Source: Bacteroidales bacterium (GTDB lineage Bacteria; Bacteroidota; Bacteroidia; Bacteroidales; WCHB1-69). From it: a stretch of 64,000 nucleotides of DNA. The stretch covers positions 1 to 64,000 of the forward strand of contig JAFXSR010000012.1 of the NCBI GenBank assembly GCA_017525505.1, written 5' to 3'. The notes beneath the pieces were generated by a model. It searched no databases. It worked only from the letters and a program-made list of their open reading frames with translations, and was not told where the DNA came from. Shown piece after piece: positions 16,371 through 25,020 of this stretch (its first letter is position 1; every line of letters starts with the position of its first letter). The position numbers and the translations under genes are program-made.

Positions 16371-17330
16371 ATGACAAAAACCAATATCATCACTCTTTTC
16401 TGCCTCTGTTTGGCAGTGGTATTCACCTCCTGTCGTCCGAAAAGCCAGCAGGAAACGCAATACGATAACAATGATCCAATGACCTACACCACGTCTATTA
16501 TCGCCGATACTATTCTGGCGGACATCCGTGACCAGTCGGACTTGTACCCTGTGACGGATGATTTTCTGGAAGATTTTCTGGAAAGGGTGGCCGAGTATGA
16601 GGGTAAACACATTACCATCAATACCAAAATGCCGGAAGAATGGGGCATTTCCTGTGTGGAGCGCTTGCCGGAAGGCCGCGAGCTGTGGTTACTGCGCTCT
16701 ATGGACCGCGAATGGGCTTATTTGGTTATCACCTCCGGTTTCGGCACCCAGCGTATTCTTGACATGGTGCCGGTGGCGGTGAATCTGGCGCTTCAGGACA
16801 AGGATGTGCTGGAAACGGAAATCTGGGAGACCTATCGTGAGTCGGACGGCTCTTTTATCGTTCATAAAAACTATGAATGGATTAAGAATCTGGATACCAA
16901 CGCCACTCAGAGCGACATTAGCGAATATCAGCGCCATTCTTATTTTGTGGACCGCTATACCATCAATGATTTGTGCCGTTTCGAGTGCACGGAGGTCAAC
17001 GATTCGGTGCCAGAATACAGTGCGGTGGTCTTTTTCTACAAAGAAAATGTGAAACCCGACGAATGGGACGATGTCATTGAAATGTTGCAGGCATTCTGTG
17101 AGGACCGTAGTGTGTTTTACGAAGAGGTGAAAACAGGCTTCGGCGATGTGGCCGTGCACGATTTCACCCTCAACGAGGTGACCCGCGTGGATATGCTGCC
17201 TTATATTCAGGATCTGCCTGCCGGTATGGTGATGTTTAAAAAAGGCGAAACTCCCAAAGCGGTGCGCTTTGGGAGTTTCGAGAGAATGCAAATTGAAATC
17301 AAACGTTATTTCAAAATGTTGTCATTGTAA
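16371..17330 (+). CDS. Uncharacterised lipoprotein
   Basis: 319 residues with a lipobox (VVFTSCRPK, Cys at about 21). No family is recognised. The mature part is acidic, alpha/beta in appearance, with no transmembrane helix and no T9SS tail. Near the C-terminus the coding sequence contains a perfect 16-bp hairpin (17246-17280) encoding GETPKAVRFGSFE. It faces the M16 protease gene tail-to-tail. Confidence 0.6.
   Translation: MTKTNIITLFCLCLAVVFTSCRPKSQQETQYDNNDPMTYTTSIIADTILADIRDQSDLYPVTDDFLEDFLERVAEYEGKHITINTKMPEEWGISCVERLPEGRELWLLRSMDREWAYLVITSGFGTQRILDMVPVAVNLALQDKDVLETEIWETYRESDGSFIVHKNYEWIKNLDTNATQSDISEYQRHSYFVDRYTINDLCRFECTEVNDSVPEYSAVVFFYKENVKPDEWDDVIEMLQAFCEDRSVFYEEVKTGFGDVAVHDFTLNEVTRVDMLPYIQDLPAGMVMFKKGETPKAVRFGSFERMQIEIKRYFKMLSL
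17246..17280. repeat. Perfect 16-bp stem, 3-nt loop hairpin inside a coding sequence
   Basis: Arms CGAAACTCCCAAAGCG and CGCTTTGGGAGTTTCG with loop GTG. It lies 50 bases before the stop of the lipoprotein gene. Confidence 0.8.
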
Positions 17331-17336
17331 ACATCC

Positions 17337-17366
17337 TGTAGAGACACACGGACGTGTGTCTCTACA
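17337..17366. repeat. REP-like palindrome between convergent genes
   Basis: Arms TGTAGAGACACACG and CGTGTGTCTCTACA, a 30-base near-perfect palindrome in the 50-base gap between two converging genes. It could work as a bidirectional terminator. Confidence 0.75.
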
Positions 17367-17380
17367 ACGGCGTTTTCTTG

Positions 17381-20191
17381 TTATTTCTTCATCTTTTCAG
17401 GATACAGATAGACCTTCACGTATTTGTCGATGTCGAAATTCTCTTTCATGAATTTCACGATATCTTCGATGGTGATGGCGTTTACTCTCTCCTCGTAAGT
17501 GTTGATGCTGTTAATATCCTCGCCACTCTGGTATTTGCCTGAGATGTAGCTCAACCACATGTTGTTTTGCTTCATTGAGGTTTGATGGTCATTGATCATC
17601 TGGTTTTTCACCTTGCCCAGTGTTTCTGCAGAAGGACCTTTTTCGGTGAAGTCTTTCAGAATATTGAAAACAGCTTCAGACAGTTTGTCGGTATTTTCGG
17701 GTGAGCAGCTGAACATGATCATCATGCTGTAAGAGGGCTTGGGTTCTCTGTCGGGGGACATTTGCAGCATGGGTGAATATACGCCGCTCATTTTTTCACG
17801 GATGGTGGCAATCAGTTCAATCTGGAGTGCTTCGTTGATCTCGCTGACAATCATGGTGTTTTTAGGAGTCCATTCCATGTCGTGCTCGTAGGCGATACCA
17901 ACCCAGCTTTGCTCTTCTTCGCCGGCATAAATAACGTCATTAACCTGCTTGTCGGGGAATCCTTTGACCACATCGTATTTCGGAGTCTCTTTTTCGCTTG
18001 TGGTTTTCAGTGAGCCAAGATACAGTTCGATGTATTCCTTGATCAGATTTTCATCGAAGTTACCCACGAAGGTGAAGATAAAGTCGGCAGGATTGGCGAA
18101 GCGCTGCTGATACAGTTGGAAAGCTCTGTTATAGTCAACAGATTTCACTTCTTCTTCAGACATTAACTGTTTCTGGTAGGGGTCATTCTGAGTGGTGATG
18201 TCCATGAATCCCAAGATGAACTTGTACATGGGGTTGGCACCCAGCATTTTGATTTGTTCCAGATATTCGCTGGTCACCAATTCGGCTACAGAGGCGTCTT
18301 CTCTCGGACTGGTGAAGAAGGCGTGGATGTACTGGAAGAAGAATTCCATGTCTTTAGGAGTGGAAGAGCCGCTGAGACCTTCGCTGAAGAGGTTGATATA
18401 AGGACTTACGCCCACTTTTTTGCCTTTCATTTTCTTTTCCAAAGAAGAGTAATCCAGGTCGGAGATACCGGCACGGTCCACAAAGTCGCAAGCGAAGTTC
18501 AATGCGGGGATATCACATTCATAGTAGAGGCTCATACCACCCTTGCTGCGGGCTGAGAAAAGAATCTGGTCGTTTTTGAAATCGGTTTTCTTCAACACTA
18601 CAGTGATGCCGTTGTTCAAGGTCAGCTCCTGAGCGTCGATTCCGGTGATTTCTTTGGTCTTGATGATACTGCCGGCTTTGAGCTGGTCTTTTTCAACAAC
18701 TTCTTTGTCTTTGTATGTGTCAACGTAGGCTTCAACATGTTTGTTGCCGGGGTTGGTAACAGCAGCCAGCACGTCTTTTTCAGTGGGCACATTCACACCT
18801 TCTTTGTCGGGAGCCATCACGATAGCCACAAGATTTTCGTCGGTGATCCATTTCTTTGCCAGTGCGTTGACTTCTTCCAGAGTGATATCATCCAAATATT
18901 TCTTGGCATAAGCGAATTCTCTCTTGGCACCGGGGATGGGGTCTTGGTGCAGATAGTTGGCTACATATTCGCTGGCGAAACGGGATGATTCGGTTTTCTT
19001 CACCTCGTTGGCGGCAACTTCATATTCGTTCAGCAGTTCTTCTTTGGCACGATTCAGCTCGGTTTGCAGGAAACCATGCTGGAGCACTCTCTGGTCCTCG
19101 CGCATCATAGCCTCGATGCTTTCAATAATTTTGTTTTCCTTGCAGGCAATCTGGCAGCCGTACATGTCGGTGTTGCCAATCAAACCACTGTAGCCGCAGC
19201 TGGCGCTCAGGAACGGACAGCTGGCTTTCTGGGTCATTTCGCTTAAACGTGAGTCATACATGGTGTTGTAGAGTTCATACATCAGGTTGGTGCGGTAGTC
19301 GCCCACGGTCTTCATTACGAAGTGGGGGAATTTGCGGACAATCAGCACCTGGTTGCCCATAGCTTCCTTGTCGGTGGTCACCACAGCAAGAGGGGCCTTG
19401 TTGGGCTGGATGTTGTTCGGCAGTTTCTCGCGAGGATTTTTCACGGGTTTAATCTTGCTGAACTGCTTGATAATCTGTTTCTCCATAGCATCCACATCGA
19501 TGTCACCCACAACGATGACAGCCTGCAAATCGGGACGGTACCAGTCTTTGTAGAAATCTTTGATAGTCTGGTGTTTGAAACCGTTGATGATCTCGATCAG
19601 ACCGATGGGAACACGTTCTGCGTAGCGTGAGCCTTGGAAGAGGACGGGGAACCATTTCTTCTGCATTCTGTCGCTGGCGCCCAAGCCCATGCGGTACTCT
19701 TCTGCGATAATACCTCTTTCAGACTCGATTTCATCACCGTCGTACAGCAAGCCGTTGGCCCAGCCGTTCAGGATGTCCAAACCCATCTGGATGTATTCGG
19801 GCTTGTCGGTGGGCATGGTGATTTCATACACGGTCTCTTCGAAAGAAGTGTAAGCGTTGATGCCAACGCCGAAGGTCACACCAATCTTCTGGAGCTCGCT
19901 GATCATAGTGTTGTGGGGATATCCCTTGATGCCATTGAAAGCCATGTGCTCGGTGAAGTGGGCGAGACCTCTCTGGTCTTCGTTCTCCTGACATGAACCG
20001 GCGTTAACGGCCAGACGGAATTCCACACGGTTTTCGGGTTTCTTGTTGGCACGGATGTAGTAAGTCATTCCGTTGCCCAATTTTCCGATTTTCACGTTCG
20101 GGTCGGGATTGATGGGGGCATTCAAATCCTGGGCAAAAACCATGCTCATGGAAAAAATCAACACCATCAATGCTGAGAATAATTTTTTCAT
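17381..20191 (-). CDS. M16 family zinc metalloprotease (PqqL/pitrilysin-like)
   Basis: 936 residues with a signal peptide (about 1-20, SMVFAQ). The first M16 domain has the inverted zinc motif HFTEH (residues 78-82) and the distant Glu158 (EIESERG). Three further M16-type domains follow (about 190-370, 520-680, 690-870), giving the long two-half enzyme. It is periplasmic or outer-membrane-facing and would degrade peptides. The second half lacks HxxEH, as expected. The promoter core is at 20257-20264. Confidence 0.9.
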   Translation of the reverse strand: MKKLFSALMVLIFSMSMVFAQDLNAPINPDPNVKIGKLGNGMTYYIRANKKPENRVEFRLAVNAGSCQENEDQRGLAHFTEHMAFNGIKGYPHNTMISELQKIGVTFGVGINAYTSFEETVYEITMPTDKPEYIQMGLDILNGWANGLLYDGDEIESERGIIAEEYRMGLGASDRMQKKWFPVLFQGSRYAERVPIGLIEIINGFKHQTIKDFYKDWYRPDLQAVIVVGDIDVDAMEKQIIKQFSKIKPVKNPREKLPNNIQPNKAPLAVVTTDKEAMGNQVLIVRKFPHFVMKTVGDYRTNLMYELYNTMYDSRLSEMTQKASCPFLSASCGYSGLIGNTDMYGCQIACKENKIIESIEAMMREDQRVLQHGFLQTELNRAKEELLNEYEVAANEVKKTESSRFASEYVANYLHQDPIPGAKREFAYAKKYLDDITLEEVNALAKKWITDENLVAIVMAPDKEGVNVPTEKDVLAAVTNPGNKHVEAYVDTYKDKEVVEKDQLKAGSIIKTKEITGIDAQELTLNNGITVVLKKTDFKNDQILFSARSKGGMSLYYECDIPALNFACDFVDRAGISDLDYSSLEKKMKGKKVGVSPYINLFSEGLSGSSTPKDMEFFFQYIHAFFTSPREDASVAELVTSEYLEQIKMLGANPMYKFILGFMDITTQNDPYQKQLMSEEEVKSVDYNRAFQLYQQRFANPADFIFTFVGNFDENLIKEYIELYLGSLKTTSEKETPKYDVVKGFPDKQVNDVIYAGEEEQSWVGIAYEHDMEWTPKNTMIVSEINEALQIELIATIREKMSGVYSPMLQMSPDREPKPSYSMMIMFSCSPENTDKLSEAVFNILKDFTEKGPSAETLGKVKNQMINDHQTSMKQNNMWLSYISGKYQSGEDINSINTYEERVNAITIEDIVKFMKENFDIDKYVKVYLYPEKMKK

Positions 20192-20256
20192 TTGGACTTA
20201 ATTTTTTGGTTGATAATACGTTAGTTTGAATATTTCTTATATTTTTTTTAAGTGGA

Positions 20257-20285
20257 CAAAGGTACGAATTTTTTTAATGTGCCAA
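20257..20285 (-). promoter_or_regulatory. Promoter for the M16 protease gene
   Basis: Minus strand TTG (20283-20285), 18 bases, TACCTTTG (20257-20264), 66 bases before the ATG. Confidence 0.5.
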
Positions 20286-20425
20286 TGTGCTAATTGATAT
20301 AATTCAAAGTCCAGAATTCAAATTTCAATACTACCCCCTATCCACTAATCCCTATCATTTGCACATTTGCTAATTAACTAATTTGCTAATTCTAATTGGC
20401 ACATTAGCACATTGATAATTAGCAT
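20278..20425. repeat. AT-rich word repeat (TTTGCTAATT / TTAGCACATT)
   Basis: Words GTGCCAATGTGCTAATT, TTTGCTAATTAACTAATT and GGCACATTAGCACATTG fill the gap between two minus-strand genes. The same class recurs at 22134, 26561, 38966, 41819, 58405, 59460 and 62712. Confidence 0.6.
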
Positions 20426-20428
20426 GTT

Positions 20429-21007
20429 TTACTCCTCAATTTGTTGGATAATCGCGTCGCAGTTGTCGATAACCTTGCGGTACATTTTCAAGGCGATGAA
20501 AAATCCGATGATGGCTCCGAATGCGATAGCTCCGGCCATGAACTGCCAAGGAGCATCTGATTGTTGGATGATTTCCGAGCAGAACCATACGCACCAAGCG
20601 ATAACCAAGGGTAATTCAATTATTGTGCTCCATTGGTAGCTTTTTTTCAGGGTCTTCATTTTGTTGGCCACGGTACGCATGTCCTCACTCATCAGTTGAC
20701 GCTCATTAATTTGTTTATGGATAATCCAGGTGGCAATAGCGTCAACTGCCATGAACACAATGGTGGCGATGATAAAGACGGTGGAGAGATTGTTGAAAGC
20801 TAGCGGTGTCCATAGGATCATAAGGATGGCGGCGCCAATGCTGATCCATCCCTGGCGGTTGATGGTGGAAACCCTCGATTTCATGGTTTCACGCATCAGC
20901 TTTTCATTGACGATGGTTTCCTGCTCCAGTTTTTTGCGGAGCAAATCCATTTGGGAACGTAAGCTTTCCAGTTCTTGCTGTTCGGTTATTGTATTTTCGT
21001 TTTCCAT
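20429..21007 (-). CDS. Four-helix membrane protein paired with ECF sigma factor
   Basis: 192 residues from the ATG at 21007. The N-terminus is a charged helix, likely coiled coil (about 5-50, EQQELESLRSQMDLLRKKLE). Four membrane helices follow (about 58-76, 80-100, 130-150, 158-178). The start lies 11 bases after the stop of the sigma gene, so the two are co-transcribed. The layout suggests an anti-sigma or accessory regulator with a cytoplasmic coil. No known domain is recognised. A longer reading to 21136 overlaps the sigma gene and is less likely. Confidence 0.65.
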   Translation of the reverse strand: MENENTITEQQELESLRSQMDLLRKKLEQETIVNEKLMRETMKSRVSTINRQGWISIGAAILMILWTPLAFNNLSTVFIIATIVFMAVDAIATWIIHKQINERQLMSEDMRTVANKMKTLKKSYQWSTIIELPLVIAWCVWFCSEIIQQSDAPWQFMAGAIAFGAIIGFFIALKMYRKVIDNCDAIIQQIEE

Positions 21008-21018
21008 GATTTTTGGTT

Positions 21019-21498
21019 TTAAGCGTGAGACATCTTGATTAACTGTTGTTTGATTCTGACCAGCTTGACACTTACATTCTTGACACTGATGCCTACGATG
21101 GCGGCAATCTCGTCGTAGCTGAGGTTCTCTAGCCACAGAAGCACGATGGCGCGATCCACTAAGTTCAACTGGTTGATGCGGTCATACAGCATCCGGATCT
21201 GCTGACTGTCGTCATCCTCGTCGGTGAACAAGTTGCCGGCCATCTCCAAAGGAATCTTCTCCCCTTGGCGTTTTTTCTTGCGGTCGAAGGAGATACAGGT
21301 GTTCAGTGCCACTTTCCATATCCAGCTGTTGATGGCGGCATCCCCTCTGAAATCCCCATAGCCTTTCCAAAGATTGATAAGTACCTCCTGAAAGAGGTCG
21401 TTTACCTCATCCTCGTCTTTGGAAAACATGTAGCAAACCGTGTAGATGGTGCTTTTGTGTTTCTTGACGATTTGTTCAAATTCTTTTTCCTTGTCCAT
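21019..21498 (-). CDS. ECF-type RNA polymerase sigma factor
   Basis: 159 residues from the ATG at 21498 (an in-frame start at 21537 would add 13). Region 2 (about 10-75) holds EVNDLFQEVLINLWKG; region 4 (about 100-155) ends NLSYDEIAAIVGISVKNVSVKLVR, a classic helix-turn-helix. It directs RNA polymerase to a limited set of promoters. The membrane protein after it in the same operon is the natural candidate for control. Confidence 0.9.
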   Translation of the reverse strand: MDKEKEFEQIVKKHKSTIYTVCYMFSKDEDEVNDLFQEVLINLWKGYGDFRGDAAINSWIWKVALNTCISFDRKKKRQGEKIPLEMAGNLFTDEDDDSQQIRMLYDRINQLNLVDRAIVLLWLENLSYDEIAAIVGISVKNVSVKLVRIKQQLIKMSHA

Positions 21499-21571
21499 TT
21501 CGTGAATGTTTGTGTCTTGTTTCAGAATCGAAATCAACCTTAAGACGCTAAAACGGATGGAAAACTACAGT

Positions 21572-22099
21572 TTATTTCGAAATAATTTCATCCATGGGGA
21601 TGTCGTTTTCTTCAACAGGCACATTATCAACAAGTTGAAAATCAAAACAGATGCCAATTTTTTTGACGGAACGGTGTTGGCAGAGGAAACGGTCGTAGTA
21701 GCCCTTGCCCCTTCCTAAGCGGTTGCCTTGTCGGTCGAAGGCTACTCCCGGTACCACGATGAGGTCGAAATCTCCGGTGTAAGCTTCGTTCTGGGGTTCC
21801 ATAATGTTGAAATCGCCCACAGCGAAACCTGTATTCGCCGCAAGTTCCACGGGAATGATGTCATCACCTACTACGGTGGGCAGTATGATGCGTTTGTGCA
21901 GTCTCCATTTCTCGATGAACGCCTGTGTTTGCACTTCGTCGGGTAGTGAGCTGTACAGCATGATTTTCTGCGCACTGATGAAGTCGGGGTGTTGCTCCAA
22001 CTTGCGCATGATCAGTTCGGATTGTGCTTGCAGTTCTTCTCTGCTGTGTTGTTTCTTCAGCGCTCTGATGGCGCTGCGAATCTCTGTCTTGGATGTCAT
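21572..22099 (-). CDS. 5-formyltetrahydrofolate cyclo-ligase
   Basis: 175 residues from ATG 22099. It has LYSSLPDEVQTQ and the family signature GRGKGYYDRFL near the C-terminus. It converts 5-formyl-THF to 5,10-methenyl-THF using ATP, recycling folate in the cytoplasm. The open frame extends upstream through the promoter, but MTSKTEIRS is the natural N-terminus because the promoter core is at 22115-22122. Confidence 0.93.
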   Translation of the reverse strand: MTSKTEIRSAIRALKKQHSREELQAQSELIMRKLEQHPDFISAQKIMLYSSLPDEVQTQAFIEKWRLHKRIILPTVVGDDIIPVELAANTGFAVGDFNIMEPQNEAYTGDFDLIVVPGVAFDRQGNRLGRGKGYYDRFLCQHRSVKKIGICFDFQLVDNVPVEENDIPMDEIISK

Positions 22100-22114
22100 A
22101 CTTGAAAATTTTTG

Positions 22115-22146
22115 CAAAAATACCCAAATTTTAATTGGCACATCAA
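22115..22146 (-). promoter_or_regulatory. Promoter for 5-formyl-THF cyclo-ligase
   Basis: Minus strand TTG (22144-22146), 21 bases, TATTTTTG (22115-22122). It decides the downstream start at 22099. Confidence 0.6.
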
Positions 22147-22151
22147 CCAAT

Positions 22152-22182
22152 TTGCTAATTTGCTAATTAATTAGTATTTTTG
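22152..22182 (+). promoter_or_regulatory. Promoter for the YncE-like lipoprotein gene
   Basis: TTG (22152-22154), 20 bases, TATTTTTG (22175-22182), 17 bases before the ATG. It is back-to-back with the promoter of the minus-strand gene. Confidence 0.65.
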
Positions 22183-22198
22183 CCGAAAATTTCGTGCT

Positions 22199-23251
22199 AT
22201 GAAAAAACTACTTTTCTTCCTCGTATTAATGGCTGTCTCTTTTACGGCTTGCAAAAAGAAATCTGTCACTCCGGACGATGCCACCATAGATTTGAATGGC
22301 TTGTACATATTGAACGAAGGCGTTTGGGAGCATAACAACAGCTCCATTTCTTACTATAATCTGGATAACAATACCTGTACCGCCGATATTTTCACGGCAG
22401 TGAACAACCGCGGACTGGGCGATACAGGCAATGACTTGCAGCGTTATGGTTCCAAGCTGTACTGCGTGGTGAATACCTCTGAAAATGTGCAAGTGATGGA
22501 TTTATATACGGCCAAAGTTGTTGGCACAGTGCCGTTGCAGGGTAAGTCGCCCCGTCGGATCTGCTTCAATGGACCGAAGGCCTATGTGAGTTGCTTTGAC
22601 GGTACGGTGGTAAAATTCGATACCGCTTCGTTGACGGTGGAGGCAACCGTGGCTGTCGGGCCAAACCCGGAGGGCGTTTGTATTGCCCATGGCAAACTAT
22701 ATGTGGCCAATACGGGCGGCTACAATGCTCCGAACTACGGGACCACGGTCACTGTGATTGATTTGTCCACTTTTTCAGCAATAAAAAACATCAACGTGGT
22801 GGATAATCCAAGCCGTTTGTTTTTGGCTCCCAATCAGCAGGATATCTATTTGATTTCCAATGGAAATTACTATGATGTTAGTCCCCGTCTCCAGAAAATC
22901 AGCACCGCTACAGATGAGGTGGTGAGGACTTTCGATTTTGATATCACAAACATGGCTATTTTTGGCAACAGGGCATATCTGTATTCGTACAATTTCAGTA
23001 CACAGGCATATACTGTCCAGATTATGGATCTGTCTTCCGAAATAATTGTTAATGAACATTTTATTTCGGACAATACGAGCTTGGATACCCCATACGGTAT
23101 TGCGGTTAACTCGAGAAATGGTGACGTTTATGTGACTGACGCACACAATTTCACTGTGAATGGCGATGTGTATTGCTTTGGCCAGGACGGCATAAAGAAG
23201 TTTTCTTTTGAAGTCGGAATCAATCCTTCGGCAATGGTGTTTTTAAACTGA
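22199..23251 (+). CDS. YncE-like beta-propeller lipoprotein
   Basis: 350 residues with a lipobox (VSFTACKKK). The remainder reads as repeated propeller blades of the YncE/NHL type: VVNTSENVQVMDLYTAKVV, GPNPEGVCIAHGKLYVANTG and NPSRLFLAPNQQDIYLISNG. In gut Bacteroidota such lipoproteins (DUF5074-like) often bind ligands at the surface, including cobalamin in BtuG. No btuB or cobalamin riboswitch is next to it here, so the ligand is unknown. Confidence 0.75.
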   Translation: MKKLLFFLVLMAVSFTACKKKSVTPDDATIDLNGLYILNEGVWEHNNSSISYYNLDNNTCTADIFTAVNNRGLGDTGNDLQRYGSKLYCVVNTSENVQVMDLYTAKVVGTVPLQGKSPRRICFNGPKAYVSCFDGTVVKFDTASLTVEATVAVGPNPEGVCIAHGKLYVANTGGYNAPNYGTTVTVIDLSTFSAIKNINVVDNPSRLFLAPNQQDIYLISNGNYYDVSPRLQKISTATDEVVRTFDFDITNMAIFGNRAYLYSYNFSTQAYTVQIMDLSSEIIVNEHFISDNTSLDTPYGIAVNSRNGDVYVTDAHNFTVNGDVYCFGQDGIKKFSFEVGINPSAMVFLN

Positions 23252-23277
23252 AAGTTGAAAACTGAAAACTGAGAGTT

Positions 23278-23440
23278 CCGTCAAGACGGCGAGACATGCA
23301 CTGTGTGCATTCGGGAAGACGATAATCTAACCGAGTAAGCGTAGCGTCGTCTTAACGAGTGAGCAAAGCGAATGTCTTGACGAGCGAACGGAGTGAGCGA
23401 CTCCCCGAACGAACGAAGTGAGTATCTTCACGTTTATAAA
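23278..23440. repeat. Hairpin/direct-repeat array (GAGAC...CAC/GTG class)
   Basis: Contains GAGACATGCACtgtGTGCATTCG and several units of the GAGCGAACGGAGTGAGCGA type. It is related to arrays at 29850-30025, 38716-38961 and 57064-57190. Non-coding. Confidence 0.65.
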
Positions 23441-23477
23441 AAAACGCAAAAAACAACCATATTTAAAAAACTTTTTG

Positions 23478-23485
23478 TATCTTTG
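23478..23485 (+). promoter_or_regulatory. Promoter core for the secreted T9SS cargo gene
   Basis: TATCTTTG followed by CAGG, 31 bases before the start at 23516. Confidence 0.55.
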
Positions 23486-23515
23486 CAGGTTGTATTATGA
23501 ATTAATTTACGGCCT

Positions 23516-24253
23516 ATGAAAAAGATTTTTACGCTGATATTGATGTTGACGACAGTGGCAGCTTTTGCCCAGTCGTTGAGTGTGACTTACGAAGGCTCTC
23601 CTGTAAATAATGGTGACACTTTGGAGGTGATTGTCCCACAATTGAATTCTACGGTAGAATACTACCTGGATTTGACCAATGTTACAGATGAAGATGTCAC
23701 GGTGGTGGTTTATAAGAGTGATTTGGAGATGTCAGAAGGGGCTTCCGCATCCTTGTGTGTTGGAGGCTCTTGTTTTCCACCAACCACCACGGAGTCCAAT
23801 CCTTTTGTAATTCCGGCCCACTCTACTTTGTCACACACGGGTGACAATCCAGGGAATGCCTTTCATTTAGGCTATAAAGCATTGGTTGCTGGAACTTCAT
23901 ACGTGATGTTCACTTTCGCCAACTATGATAACGGCGATGATTATGTGTCTGTGACTTTCAAGCTGGTGTACGATCCCACGGGTATTGACATGGTGTCCCA
24001 GGTGACCAAAATGCGTGCTTATCCGAATCCCGCATCCGAAAATGTGACGGTGGAGTATGCTGTGTCAGGCAATGCCGGCAAGGTGCAGTTGGTGATTAAG
24101 AATATGCTGGGAGCCACCCTCTATACCAGAAGTCTGGATGTAAATGGCAGTAAGGTGAAGATGGATGTGTCCGAATATCCGGCAGGCATCTATTTTTATT
24201 CTATTGAAGCTGATGGAAGACCCCTGGTGACTAAAAAACTGTTGGTGAAATAG
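23516..24253 (+). CDS. Secreted protein with T9SS C-terminal sorting domain
   Basis: 245 residues. A signal peptide (about 1-19, AAFAQ) is followed by a beta-sandwich-like domain of about 140 residues (PQLNSTVEYYLDLTNVTDE) of unrecognised family. From about residue 165 comes a T9SS sorting domain (MRAYPNPASENVTVEY to YFYSIEADGRPL). It should be exported by the T9SS and anchored or released at the surface. The cargo's function is unknown. Confidence 0.8.
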   Translation: MKKIFTLILMLTTVAAFAQSLSVTYEGSPVNNGDTLEVIVPQLNSTVEYYLDLTNVTDEDVTVVVYKSDLEMSEGASASLCVGGSCFPPTTTESNPFVIPAHSTLSHTGDNPGNAFHLGYKALVAGTSYVMFTFANYDNGDDYVSVTFKLVYDPTGIDMVSQVTKMRAYPNPASENVTVEYAVSGNAGKVQLVIKNMLGATLYTRSLDVNGSKVKMDVSEYPAGIYFYSIEADGRPLVTKKLLVK

Positions 24254-24288
24254 CTTGAGGCGTTCTCCTTGTCGAGGAACCTAATCGG

Positions 24289-25002
24289 ATGGCCATGATG
24301 GAGAAGGTTAGCGGCGCTTTTGATTTTTCCACAATCTCTTTTGTTAACAGCAATTGGGTCACTTTGATTTTCATTGTCGAGTTGCTGTTGCTTACCATCA
24401 ATGCGGTGCTTTACCGCCGGCGGTTGGTGTTGTCCATCCAATGCCTGTATTCCAAGCGTTCTTTCTCTCAGGCCTCGAAGGAGGGAAAGTTCTTCAGCGA
24501 TGGCATGTTTATCTTTTCGGTGCCTTTTTTCCTGCTTACTTGGTCGTTGAGTCTGCTGCAGTTGGGTTCATACTACTATCCGAAGGTGCTAGAGACATTG
24601 ACATATATGGAGGCTTTTGGACTGATAGCCGGAGGATTGGCTGCTTTTTTCTTGCTGAAACTGTTGGTCGATTTTTTCCTCTTCGAGTTTTTTGATTCTG
24701 CTGAAACAAGATACGATTTCCATGTGCTCGGTTTTTCTTTTCAGTTGAATGTCTCTCTGACCCTGATGCTGGGGCATATTGTGGTTCAAAATACGAAATT
24801 TTACCATTTTTATTCTTTTATCTTGTTGATATTCATAGGCCTTTACATACTGAGATTATATAAAAGTTTCAATTTAAAGTCAAAGCGGGTTAATTTATTC
24901 CAATTTTTTATGTACTTTTGCACGCTTGAAATTTTACCCTGTATGGTGATGGTGAAATTGTTATATATGTTTGGTAATCAGGGAATTTTAGCATTAAATT
25001 AA
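24289..25002 (+). CDS. DUF4271 family membrane protein
   Basis: 237 residues, about six membrane helices (near 25-45, 70-95, 105-130, 150-175, 180-198, 205-228). The gene order DUF4271-hemD-rnpA-yidD is typical of Bacteroidota and supports the family call. The first residues read MAMMEK, so the start may be either 24289 or 24298. Function unknown. A TACTTTTG string at 24913-24920 lies inside the coding sequence and may be chance. Confidence 0.8.
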   Translation: MAMMEKVSGAFDFSTISFVNSNWVTLIFIVELLLLTINAVLYRRRLVLSIQCLYSKRSFSQASKEGKFFSDGMFIFSVPFFLLTWSLSLLQLGSYYYPKVLETLTYMEAFGLIAGGLAAFFLLKLLVDFFLFEFFDSAETRYDFHVLGFSFQLNVSLTLMLGHIVVQNTKFYHFYSFILLIFIGLYILRLYKSFNLKSKRVNLFQFFMYFCTLEILPCMVMVKLLYMFGNQGILALN

Positions 25003-25020
25003 TTAATCCGTTTTGTGCAG

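Noticed and set aside
22100..22199. Cobalamin riboswitch before the YncE-like (BtuG-like) lipoprotein
   Set aside because: The gap is under 100 bases, is taken up by two divergent promoters and has no B12-box.
24913..24920. Internal promoter for hemD
   Set aside because: TACTTTTG lies inside the DUF4271 coding sequence with no -33 partner at the right distance; left as chance.
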